Shown here one piece after another: positions 46,735-54,596 of a stretch of DNA of 64,000 nucleotides. The notes beneath the pieces were generated by a model. That model was not told the origin of the DNA and did no database searches. It worked only from the letters and a program-made list of their open reading frames with translations. The translations under genes were made by a program, and so were the position numbers. Each line of letters opens with the position of its first letter. Position 1 is the stretch's first letter. Origin of the DNA: Pseudoalteromonas sp. MMG007 (GTDB lineage Bacteria > Pseudomonadota > Gammaproteobacteria > Enterobacterales > Alteromonadaceae); contig NZ_JAGJEI010000007.1 of assembly GCF_018100985.1 (NCBI RefSeq), positions 124,001-188,000 of the forward strand. Direction: 5' to 3'.

Positions 46735-46761
46735 AAAAGTGCATTATGGATTAAAATTGCA

Positions 46762-47631
46762 TTAAGTATTAACCGTTTGAGCTAAAAGCTCTGGGCTAAT
46801 AGTCATTTTATGATTTATTACTTCTCCAACAATTATAAGGGTAGGGCCTTGCAGGTTATGACTAAGCTGATCATTTACTATATTTTCTAATGTACTGGTA
46901 ATTACTTTTTGCTTACTCGTTGTGGCGTTTTCGATAAGTGATATTGGTGTAGTACTTGGCCAATTTACCGATTGAAGGCCGCTACTTAGCTCTTTTAATC
47001 GTCCTAAGCCCATATAAACCACTAAAGTTGGATTATTGTTGCCTTGCACAAAGGCGTAATTGCTCCAGTTAGGCAGTTTTTTAGGATCAGCAAACTGGGC
47101 AGTTAAAAACGTGACGCTTCGCGCTACATCACGTGCTGTAAGCGGAATGCCTGTATATGCAGAGGTCGCACATGCAGTGGTAACGCCAGGCACAATTGCA
47201 AAGCTAATATTATGCTTTGTAAGGGCATCGGCTTCTTCGTTTATGCGCGCAAATATACTAGGGTCGCCCCCTTTTAAACGCACTACGTTTAGCCCTTGTT
47301 GAGCATATTTAACAAGTAGGGTGCATATATTGGCTTGTGTCATTGAATGCATACCGGCTCGTTTGCCTACAAATACCCGCTGCGCTTTTTTAGGTAATGT
47401 TTTTAGTAAATCTTCGCTTACAAGCCAGTCGTATAAAATGACGTCGGCTGTTTGTATTAAACGCTGCGCTTTTACGGTAATTAGCTCGGCATCGCCTGGG
47501 CCTGCTCCTATAATATAAACTTGGCCGTTTTTAGCTCCTCTACTAGTAAGCTCAGCGCCATTAATGAGCTTATTAACAATTTTGTTCAGCCAACCATTTT
47601 CAATACCTGAAAAATAAGAAAGCACGCTCAT
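46762..47631 (-). CDS. cobA: Uroporphyrinogen-III C-methyltransferase CobA
   Basis: SUMT enzyme that makes precorrin-2 on the way to sirohaem, the cofactor of NirB. The 289-residue product has VYIIGAGPGDAELITVKA, VVRLKGGDPSIFAR, VPGVTTACATSAYTGIPLTAR and VVYMGLGRL. About 36 residues precede the catalytic domain, longer than in many homologues. AAGGAG lies before the ATG. It is last in the nirB-nirD-cobA unit. The oxidase and chelatase functions (CysG N-terminus) must be elsewhere. Confidence 0.95.
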   Translation of the reverse strand: MSVLSYFSGIENGWLNKIVNKLINGAELTSRGAKNGQVYIIGAGPGDAELITVKAQRLIQTADVILYDWLVSEDLLKTLPKKAQRVFVGKRAGMHSMTQANICTLLVKYAQQGLNVVRLKGGDPSIFARINEEADALTKHNISFAIVPGVTTACATSAYTGIPLTARDVARSVTFLTAQFADPKKLPNWSNYAFVQGNNNPTLVVYMGLGRLKELSSGLQSVNWPSTTPISLIENATTSKQKVITSTLENIVNDQLSHNLQGPTLIIVGEVINHKMTISPELLAQTVNT

Positions 47632-47641
47632 AATAATCTCC

Positions 47642-47995
47642 TTAAGCGACCGCTTTAATTATTTTTGGTTCGGCGCTTATAAGTACGTTGCCGTCTTGTA
47701 TTTTTGCATCAAAAACCGGTAAATGTATTGCTTCTACCTCTAGGCATTCGCCTGTTGCTAAGCAAAAATGCTGTTTATATAACGGCGAAGCTACGACCAG
47801 TTTTCCCTCTATAGAGCCAATAATACCGCGAGATAATACATTTGCTTTTCCGATTGGGTCGAAGTTACTTATGGCAAACACGCTTTCTTTGCTTTGGGGT
47901 AAATAAAAAATAGCCACTTGCTGATTATTAACTAATGCGCATACACCACTATTAGCAACTAGGTCATCAATTGTTCCAATATTATGCCAAGACAT
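47642..47995 (-). CDS. nirD: Nitrite reductase small subunit NirD
   Basis: 117-residue Rieske-like protein. Start at ATG 47995 (MSWHNIGTIDDLV), with AGGAG 8 bp upstream, overlapping the end of nirB by 14 bp. It contains GVCALVNNQQVAIFYLP and SRGIIGSIEGKLVVASPLYKQHF; as in many NirD proteins, classical Rieske Cys-His pairs are missing. Confidence 0.93.
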   Translation of the reverse strand: MSWHNIGTIDDLVANSGVCALVNNQQVAIFYLPQSKESVFAISNFDPIGKANVLSRGIIGSIEGKLVVASPLYKQHFCLATGECLEVEAIHLPVFDAKIQDGNVLISAEPKIIKAVA

Positions 47996-50558
47996 CAGCT
48001 TGCTCCTCTTCAAGTTCCATTACTGGGATACGGTTTTGAGTCATTTTTTGCTCGCGTTTTTCAACATCTGTTGCTGGGCGAATTTGATTACGTTCCTGTA
48101 CAAATAAAATATTGTCATCAGGATTAGGGCTATTAACAAACTGGCGAAAACGCTTAGACGCTTCAGGGCTTTCTACCGCTTTTTTCCACTCACATGCGTA
48201 TGTTTGAGTAATAAGTTCCATTTGTTCTTCAAGCTCTTGGCAAATACCGAGGCTGTCGTCTATTACGACACTTTTAAGGTAGTCTAAACCGCCCTCAAGG
48301 TTTTCCATCCATACAGAGGTACGCTGTAGTTTGTCGGCGGTTTTTATGTAAAACATCAACACACGGTCTATGTATTTGATAAGTGTGGGTGTATCTAAAT
48401 CAGTCGCAAATAAATCGGCGTGGCGAGGGCGCATACCGCCATTACCACATACGTATAGATTCCAACCGTTTTCGGTGGCAATAATACCTATATCTTTACT
48501 TTGTGCCTCGGCGCATTCGCGGGTACAACCCGACACAGCCATTTTAAATTTATGCGGTGAGCGTAAACCTTTATAGCGGTTTTCAATGTCTATTGCGTGG
48601 CCAACACTGTCTTGTACACCATAGCGACACCAAGTACTTCCCACACACGATTTAACCGTTCTAAGAGACTTGCCATAGGCGTGACCTGTTTCAAAGCCAG
48701 CTTCAATGAGTCTTCCCCAAATAACCGGGAGTTCTTCTAAACGAGCACCAAATAAATCGATGCGCTGCCCGCCAGTCACTTTACAATAAAGGTTAAAGTC
48801 TTTTGCTACTTGGCCAATGACAATGAGTTTGTCGGGCGTTATTTCGCCGCCTGCAATACGCGGTACTACAGAGTACGAGCCGTCTTTTTGCATGTTAGCG
48901 AGGTAGGTGTCGTTAGTATCTTGTAGGCCAACATGGGCAGGTTCTAAAATAAAGTCGTTCCACGTTGAGGCTAAAATAGAAGCGATTGCAGGTTTACATA
49001 TTTCACAACCATGATGCCCACTGCCGTGTTTAGCTAATAAATCATCAAAGGTTTTAATGCTTTCTACTTTAACCATATGTAGTAGCTCTTGGCGCGAATA
49101 CGCGAAGTGCTCGCACACATGGTTGTTTACTTCAACACCACGACTCGCCAGCTCAGCATCTACTACCGATTTAAGTAAAGCGGCACAACCACCACAACCA
49201 CTGGCTGCTTTTGTACACGATTTAACAGCGGCTAAATCGCATGAGCCACCATCAATTGCACCTACAATGTCGCCTTTACTCACGTTATGACACGAACAAA
49301 TGGTGGCGGTATCGGGTAGGGCGCTTCCCGCTAATGAAGGTGCGCCAGCGCTGTCTGGTAAAATTAAACACTCAGGATGCTCTGGTAAGTCCATGTCGTT
49401 TAACATGTACTGAAGTAGTGTATCGTAATCTCTGGTATCGCCAACGAGTACTGCACCAAGGAGCTTATCGCCGGTTTCATTTAGAATGATTTTTTTATAG
49501 CAGTCTCTAATTGGATCTTGGTAAATAAGTTCTTTGCAGTTGGGTGTTTTTGCATGAGCGTCGCCAATAGAGCCTACCTCAACACCGAGCAGTTTTAATT
49601 TAGTGCTCATATCGGCACCTGAAAATTCAAGCTCGCCGCCACTTAGCTGGCTTGCTGCAACGCGGGCCATGTTGTAGCCAGGTGCCACTAAGCCAAATAG
49701 TTTTTTATCCCATAAGGCACATTCGCCAATAGCTAAAATATCAGGGTCTGACGTTTGGCATCGATTATTAATAATAATACCGCCACGCTCACCAAGTTCT
49801 AGCTCAGCCACTTTACCCAGTTGATCATAAGGGCGAATACCGGCTGAGAACAAAATTAAGTCTGTTTCTAAAAACGTACCGTCTGAAAAGTTAAGTTTAA
49901 AGCGGCTACTTTCACCTTTAACAATTTCGCTGGTTGCTTTTGAGGTGTGAACAGTAACGCCTAGTTTTTCTATTTTATTTTTTAGTAACGTGCCGCCTTG
50001 CTCATCAAGCTGAACAGCCATAAGCTGCGGTGCAAACTCAACAACATGGGTATCGAGCCCTAATTGTTTAATTGCGTTTGCGGCTTCAAGCCCTAATAAA
50101 CCACCCCCAATAACAACACCGCTTTTACTGGCTGCAGCACTTGCTTTTATTTGCTCTAAATCCTCTAGCGTGCGGTAAACCAAACAATGGGGTTGATCGT
50201 TCCCCTTAATTGGCGGCACAAATGGGAAAGAGCCAGTAGCAAGTACAAGTTTATCGTACGGGTATTGATCGCCAGTTTGCGTTGTTACGACTTTACTTAC
50301 TCTATCAATGCCTTCAACCCACTGTTGAGTATGCACATTAACATTAAGTTGTTGGTAGTTCTCTAAGGTTGTTAGTGCCAAATCGGCGGCTGTTTTGCCA
50401 TCAAACACGCTTGATAAATAAACGCGGTCGTATGCAAGATTTGCTTCACCACAAAGTACTGTAATATTTGCTTTGTCATCGCTTTGGCGCATTTGCTCAA
50501 CAAAATGATGTCCGACCATACCATTGCCGATAATGAGTATTTTTTGCGAGGTTTGCAT
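47982..50558 (-). CDS. nirB: NAD(P)H-dependent nitrite reductase large subunit NirB
   Basis: 858 residues; reduces nitrite to ammonium in the cytoplasm. Domains in order: FAD/NAD oxidoreductase (ILIIGNGMVGHHF, VVIGGGLLGLEAANAIKQLG), BFD 2Fe-2S domain (ICSCHNV ... GCGGC), nitrite/sulfite reductase half-domain, and sirohaem/4Fe-4S site CVGSTWCRYG ... CTRECAEAQ. Length equals that of E. coli NirB. The leader carries a sigma-54-like promoter and a conditional terminator. The N-terminal half is strikingly similar to nasC in this window, implying duplication. Confidence 0.97.
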   Translation of the reverse strand: MQTSQKILIIGNGMVGHHFVEQMRQSDDKANITVLCGEANLAYDRVYLSSVFDGKTAADLALTTLENYQQLNVNVHTQQWVEGIDRVSKVVTTQTGDQYPYDKLVLATGSFPFVPPIKGNDQPHCLVYRTLEDLEQIKASAAASKSGVVIGGGLLGLEAANAIKQLGLDTHVVEFAPQLMAVQLDEQGGTLLKNKIEKLGVTVHTSKATSEIVKGESSRFKLNFSDGTFLETDLILFSAGIRPYDQLGKVAELELGERGGIIINNRCQTSDPDILAIGECALWDKKLFGLVAPGYNMARVAASQLSGGELEFSGADMSTKLKLLGVEVGSIGDAHAKTPNCKELIYQDPIRDCYKKIILNETGDKLLGAVLVGDTRDYDTLLQYMLNDMDLPEHPECLILPDSAGAPSLAGSALPDTATICSCHNVSKGDIVGAIDGGSCDLAAVKSCTKAASGCGGCAALLKSVVDAELASRGVEVNNHVCEHFAYSRQELLHMVKVESIKTFDDLLAKHGSGHHGCEICKPAIASILASTWNDFILEPAHVGLQDTNDTYLANMQKDGSYSVVPRIAGGEITPDKLIVIGQVAKDFNLYCKVTGGQRIDLFGARLEELPVIWGRLIEAGFETGHAYGKSLRTVKSCVGSTWCRYGVQDSVGHAIDIENRYKGLRSPHKFKMAVSGCTRECAEAQSKDIGIIATENGWNLYVCGNGGMRPRHADLFATDLDTPTLIKYIDRVLMFYIKTADKLQRTSVWMENLEGGLDYLKSVVIDDSLGICQELEEQMELITQTYACEWKKAVESPEASKRFRQFVNSPNPDDNILFVQERNQIRPATDVEKREQKMTQNRIPVMELEEEQADVLA

Positions 50559-50590
50559 TAGGCATTCCTTAATGTGACGGTTTAAATTTT

Positions 50591-50641
50591 AAAAACAAAA
50601 AAGCCCGCCACAGATACAAATTCATGTACTGCGAGCGGGCT
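50591..50641 (-). terminator. Leader terminator upstream of nirB (conditional)
   Basis: On the minus strand the stem AGCCCGC / GCGGGCT is extended inward by CGCAG-TAC / GTA-T-CTGTG and followed by a run of T at 50598-50593. It ends about 35 bp before the nirB ATG, so it lies inside the predicted leader RNA and would block nirB expression unless prevented. That is the arrangement of NasR-controlled attenuation in Klebsiella. Confidence 0.85.
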
Positions 50642-50649
50642 TCTTTGCC
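50638..50649 (-). promoter_or_regulatory. Candidate ANTAR (NasR) hairpin in the nirB leader
   Basis: Minus-strand GGC-AAAGAA-GCC gives a short stem with a six-base loop having A at position 1 and G at position 4, the rule reported for ANTAR RNA targets. Its 3' arm shares bases 50638-50640 with the 5' arm of the terminator stem, so the two folds exclude one another. The stem is only 3 bp. A first hairpin may be GCC...GGC at 50675-50692, but its loop does not fit the rule. Confidence 0.6.
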
Positions 50650-50708
50650 TGTGGTCATAACAACCTAAATATGTGCCGTTTAAATAACTGGCTTGTTAAT
50701 TAATTGTT

Positions 50709-50724
50709 TGCAATAAAGTGGCCA
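50709..50724 (-). promoter_or_regulatory. Candidate sigma-54 promoter of nirB
   Basis: Minus-strand TGGCCACTTTATTGCA has GG-N10-GC with a good TTGCA -12 box. The predicted start near 50698 gives a 140-nt leader that includes the hairpins and terminator. Confidence 0.62.
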
Positions 50725-50810
50725 TGTTTTTAAGAGGCTGTTTTTAAAGAATTAACTTAGTTTTCAAGTGATTTATCTGTACTGTATTGTTTTACTTTGG
50801 TGCGCAACTA

Positions 50811-50825
50811 GCACTAGGACAGTGC
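50811..50825. promoter_or_regulatory. NtrC-type binding site candidate upstream of nirB
   Basis: GCACTAGGACAGTGC fits the NtrC pattern GCAC-N7-GTGC with symmetric T/A next to the halves. It is centred about 120 bp upstream of the predicted nirB start, a normal enhancer distance, and lies between two divergent genes. Confidence 0.6.
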
Positions 50826-50926
50826 AAGAATTGTCTTTGTTATGTGCATTATCAGTCAATAAAACACGCATTATCATTATTCATGAGTTGAGTTAAATTT
50901 AATTTATTAAATATACACACTGACTT

Positions 50927-53065
50927 ATGATCAAAATGACAAACGCAAACAACTTAATCCCTTCTCCTTTTCATGAAGGTGAGCTGGCAATTCAAGACAA
51001 ACTGGCCAAACGAGAACTAATGGATACATTTGGCAAACGAGCTATTCGCTCTTTTATGCCAGAGCAGCATCAAGCCTTTTTTGCGCAGTTACCATTTGTG
51101 GTTGCAGGCAGTGTTGATGAAAACGCCGATGTATGGGCTTCTATTGTTTCAGGTAAGCCTGGTTTTTTAAGCGCCCCCACACCCACATCTTTGTTAATGA
51201 CAAACACCGTTGATATAAATGATCCCCTCCATAAAACGTTAAAAGTCACAGGTTCGCCCATTGGTTTATTAGGTATTGAGCTAGGGACGCGTAGGCGTAA
51301 CCGTTTAAATGTGCGCGTAGGTGAGGTAATTGGCGATAATAAGGTGGGTTTTAATGTTGATCAATCTTTTGGTAATTGCCCGCAGTATATTCAAACGCGC
51401 GACTTAACATTTAATAGAGACGCTTTACTTAAAAGTAATGCGATACAAAAAATTGAGTTTAATACGCTTGATAACGACGCCGCTGATTTAATTGATAACA
51501 CCGATACGTTTTTTGTATCGAGCTTTATAACCGCTAAAAACAATCCAAAAATTGAAGGGGTTGATGTTTCTCATCGTGGAGGAATGCCGGGCTTTGTAAA
51601 GCGCGAAGGCAACACATTAACGATCCCTGATTACGCAGGTAATAATTTTTTTAATACCTTGGGTAACTTTTTATTAAACCCAAAAGCAGGTTTGTTATTT
51701 CCTGACTTTAATACGGGTAATGTACTAATGCTTACTGGCAGTGTTGGAATTTTATGGGATGGCCATCCAGAGTTAGAGGGTTTTATTGGTGCAGACCGAG
51801 GTTGGAAATTTACCCTCACTAAAGGAATGTGGCTTAAAAACGTACTTCCATTTAGTGCTAAACTTAATACGTACTCCCCTAACACTAAAATGACGGGCAC
51901 GTGGCTGGAGGCTGATAAAAACAAACAAGCCGAAAAACTAAAACATACTTGGCAGCCTTTAAAAGTTGCTAAAATAATTAAAGAAAGTGATGTAATTACC
52001 TCCTTTTATTTAGAAGGGCATAACAATACAACCTTGCTAGCGTTTAAAGCTGGGCAGCACTTAACCGTACAAATACCAAGTAAAAATAGTAGCAATAGCA
52101 GTAATAACAAACCCGTTATTAGAACCTACACGGTGTCATCAAGCCCGCATGAGCAGTTTTATCGGTTATCGATTAAAAAAGAGCTTAGCGGTGAGGTGTC
52201 AAATTACTTTCATAATAACGTAAAACTCGGGAGTGTTATTTTAGCTAAATACCCACAAGGGCAGTTTTTTATTGATCCAACAAATACTAAACCTGCGGTA
52301 CTCATTGGTGGTGGAATAGGCATTACACCTATGATCTCAATGGCTAAACACATTGCCAATGAAGGGTTAAGAACCCGCTATACACGCCCTTTGCATATTT
52401 TTCACAGTGCTAAAAATACGCAGCAGCGCGCGTTTTACAATGAGCTAAAAGCACTTGCAGATAACAGTGGCGGCGCAATTGATTACTACTCACTTTTATC
52501 TCAGCCTGAGCTTAATGAAAAGCAAAGCAATGGCTCTAATTTAAAAGATGAGAGCTTTGATTTAAAAGGGCGCATAAATGCGGATGTGCTTAGGTATTAT
52601 TTACCACTTGATGATTACGAGTTCTTTTTATGCGGACCAGAAGCGTTTATGCAGCATGTATATAATGAGCTATTACTGCTCGGTGTGCAGGATAAAAATA
52701 TATTTGCTGAAGCATTTGGACCCTCGGTTATAAAGCGCAAAGTGCTTAACGCAAGCAAAGCGCCTAATAAAAACATAGAGGTGAGTGTTGATGAAGCAGA
52801 CAACACTGTAATTAAGTTTAGTAAATCAGGCTTTGAACAACGCTGGAACAAAGGTGACGATACATTACTAAATGTAGCCGAATCCCATGGTTTAGAACCT
52901 GAGTTTGGCTGTCGCAACGGTAGCTGCGGCAGTTGCGCTGTAAAAATAAATGCAGGCGCTGTGGTGTATCGTAATAGCGTAAGTTACCCAGTTGAGAGAG
53001 GGCAGGCGCTAATTTGCTGCGCCGTACCTGCTAAAGGTGTTGAGGTACTTGATATAGAGCTTTAG
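50927..53065 (+). CDS. PNPOx-like / ferredoxin-reductase / 2Fe-2S fusion oxidoreductase
   Basis: 712 residues in three parts. Residues ~40-230 resemble a pyridoxamine-phosphate-oxidase-like flavin-binding fold (VAGSVDENADVWASIVSGKPGF, LGIELGTRRRNRLNV). Residues ~345-610 form an FAD/NAD(P)H reductase (RTYTVSSSPHEQFYRLSIKKE, VLIGGGIGITPMISMAKH, FFLCGPEAFMQ). Residues ~625-712 are a plant-type 2Fe-2S ferredoxin with Cys662, Cys667, Cys670 and Cys697 or 698. Two ATGs (50927, 50936) are possible and no good ribosome site is seen. It is divergent from nirB. A role in nitrogen oxide or redox stress metabolism is a guess from position. Confidence 0.88.
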   Translation: MIKMTNANNLIPSPFHEGELAIQDKLAKRELMDTFGKRAIRSFMPEQHQAFFAQLPFVVAGSVDENADVWASIVSGKPGFLSAPTPTSLLMTNTVDINDPLHKTLKVTGSPIGLLGIELGTRRRNRLNVRVGEVIGDNKVGFNVDQSFGNCPQYIQTRDLTFNRDALLKSNAIQKIEFNTLDNDAADLIDNTDTFFVSSFITAKNNPKIEGVDVSHRGGMPGFVKREGNTLTIPDYAGNNFFNTLGNFLLNPKAGLLFPDFNTGNVLMLTGSVGILWDGHPELEGFIGADRGWKFTLTKGMWLKNVLPFSAKLNTYSPNTKMTGTWLEADKNKQAEKLKHTWQPLKVAKIIKESDVITSFYLEGHNNTTLLAFKAGQHLTVQIPSKNSSNSSNNKPVIRTYTVSSSPHEQFYRLSIKKELSGEVSNYFHNNVKLGSVILAKYPQGQFFIDPTNTKPAVLIGGGIGITPMISMAKHIANEGLRTRYTRPLHIFHSAKNTQQRAFYNELKALADNSGGAIDYYSLLSQPELNEKQSNGSNLKDESFDLKGRINADVLRYYLPLDDYEFFLCGPEAFMQHVYNELLLLGVQDKNIFAEAFGPSVIKRKVLNASKAPNKNIEVSVDEADNTVIKFSKSGFEQRWNKGDDTLLNVAESHGLEPEFGCRNGSCGSCAVKINAGAVVYRNSVSYPVERGQALICCAVPAKGVEVLDIEL

Positions 53066-53115
53066 CCCTGAAGCTGCTGCAGTTAAACTGCGATGGATTA
53101 GTATCACATCTGTGG

Positions 53116-53334
53116 TTATAAGTAGGCTTCTCCATGTAAGGTCTTGATCGAAGCAATCCTATTTCTTAAATCAGAATTTGAAGATGAATAATCATTAGCA
53201 AGAGAGAATAAGCACAATTTGAAAATTGAAGCTATTAGGCTGCCATCACTATATCGGTTTGCCATTTCGTCATCGGTTACATCAAACTTAGTTAAAAGCT
53301 TGCTATAAGTGTTAAGCGCATTAGAAGCATTCAA
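53116..53334 (-). CDS. Small hypothetical protein, possibly a remnant
   Basis: 72 codons with no recognised domain; the product is soluble with a helical look (ALNTYSKLLTKFDVTDDEMANRY). There is no clear ribosome site before the ATG, and an in-frame stop lies just upstream. It could be a real small gene or the end of a decayed one. Confidence 0.35.
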   Translation of the reverse strand: MNASNALNTYSKLLTKFDVTDDEMANRYSDGSLIASIFKLCLFSLANDYSSSNSDLRNRIASIKTLHGEAYL

Positions 53335-53381
53335 CTCATAATCTACGTTTATGTTTTATTGCAGGGGAATTTATTTAGTGG

Positions 53382-53648
53382 TTAACGATTTTTTGATTCA
53401 CTTTGGCTTATTTTTGTTTGTAATAAAGTAATACGAGAGTTTAGCTTTTTAAAAGCTAAGTGAGCGTAAAAATAATGCAGGAAAAAAGCAACAAATCCAG
53501 AAGCTGCAATTGCAATTAATGGCTCAGTAAAAAACAGTAAAGCCAATATGATTGTTGAAAATACGACCGATAGTAGTAAGAAGTGAACTGAGCTAAACAT
53601 TCTTCTATTTTGCTTTTCAAGTTGAGTAATATGTGAATCTAGATCCAT
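53382..53648 (-). CDS. Small two-helix membrane protein with coiled-coil ends
   Basis: 88 residues. A charged N-terminal helix (LDSHITQLEKQNRRMF), two hydrophobic segments (about 20-40 and 45-62), and a C-terminal heptad-like stretch (LNSRITLLQTKISQSES). A GGAG-like site (ACGGAGCATTC on the minus strand) lies before the ATG. No family was recognised. The coding look is reasonable, but function is unknown. Confidence 0.6.
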   Translation of the reverse strand: MDLDSHITQLEKQNRRMFSSVHFLLLSVVFSTIILALLFFTEPLIAIAASGFVAFFLHYFYAHLAFKKLNSRITLLQTKISQSESKNR

Positions 53649-53814
53649 TTTTGAATGCTCCGTAATATTGCGTACTATGATTACGCTATCGCTTTAGCTC
53701 ATCGGCCTCTATCATCGAGGTATATAAGTTACAAATATATATCCATTGATAGCAAACTCCTTGAGCAGTTGTCAAAATTTAGATTAATTCGTGAAGTAGA
53801 TTATTTTTTAAAAA

Positions 53815-53834
53815 AAGAGGCTAAGTAGCCTCTT
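53815..53834 (-). terminator. Terminator after the glutathione S-transferase gene
   Basis: Stem AAGAGGCT / AGCCTCTT with a 4-base loop; on the minus strand it is followed by a seven-T run. It lies 26 bp after the stop of the transferase gene. Confidence 0.88.
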
Positions 53835-53859
53835 ATATAGCAGTATATAAAGCTTAAAA

Positions 53860-54483
53860 TTAAGCCAACAAACCTGCTTTTGTTTCAGGCATTGCTATAA
53901 AGCCATCAAGTTTACGTACGTTGCTTAACCATCTTAAAATATTTGGGTATTGCTCAAGTGATACGCTGCCCTCTGGTGCGTGTGCTATGTACGAAAAGTT
54001 GGCAATGTCTGCAATAGTTGGCTGAGTACCTACTAAGTATTCACGATTTTGTAAATACGCATCCATTGTTTTAAATAATGTATGGGCAATGTTTATCGCA
54101 TTTTGATGATCAAGCTCTGCGCCAAATACCGTAACTAAACGCGCCGAACACGGACCTGAAGCCACAAGCCCTGCAGCAACGCTCAACCAGCGCTGAATGT
54201 GCGCTTGAACAGTTACATCCTCTGGGTACCAGGTTCTGTTAGCATCAAATTTTTGTGCCAAGTACACTAAAATGGCATTTGAATCGCTAATTACGTCATC
54301 GTTATGTTTAAGTACCGGTACTTGGCCAAATATATTCATTTGTAGAAAGTCAGATTGTTTTTGCGCGCCGTTTTGCAGTGCCACATCAACCATATTCACA
54401 TCAAGATTTAAAAGCGATGTAAATAGTTCTGCACGATGTGAATGACCAGATAAAGTAAAACGGTATAGCGTTAGGTTGCTCAT
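53860..54483 (-). CDS. Glutathione S-transferase family protein
   Basis: 207-residue two-domain protein. N-terminal thioredoxin-like domain (about 1-80) with VDVALQNGAQKQSDF, FGQVPVLKHNDDVISDSNAILVYLA (cis-Pro and the Glu/Asp-Ser glutathione motif), and an all-helical C-terminal domain (about 90-200) with LVGTQPTIADIANFSYIAHAPEG. It is divergent from a LysR gene, 113 bp away, and is likely under its control. Substrate unknown; detoxification is the usual role. Confidence 0.92.
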   Translation of the reverse strand: MSNLTLYRFTLSGHSHRAELFTSLLNLDVNMVDVALQNGAQKQSDFLQMNIFGQVPVLKHNDDVISDSNAILVYLAQKFDANRTWYPEDVTVQAHIQRWLSVAAGLVASGPCSARLVTVFGAELDHQNAINIAHTLFKTMDAYLQNREYLVGTQPTIADIANFSYIAHAPEGSVSLEQYPNILRWLSNVRKLDGFIAMPETKAGLLA

Positions 54484-54576
54484 GGTTTGTCCTGTTTTTA
54501 ATTTTGGATGGTGTTTTTTAATAACGCTATTTTTCCATTTTTATGAGTTTTGAATAACCGCGCTAGCAAGGAATAA

Positions 54577-54594
54577 ATGTCAATGCTATATTGA
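54577..54594 (+). other. Tiny upstream ORF before the LysR gene
   Basis: ATG-TCA-ATG-CTA-TAT-TGA (five codons, MSMLY) preceded by AAGGA at 54568-54572. Its stop codon ends 2 bp before ATG 54597 of the LysR gene, which itself has no good ribosome site. This could be a leader peptide giving translational coupling. Confidence 0.4.
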
Positions 54595-54596
54595 CA

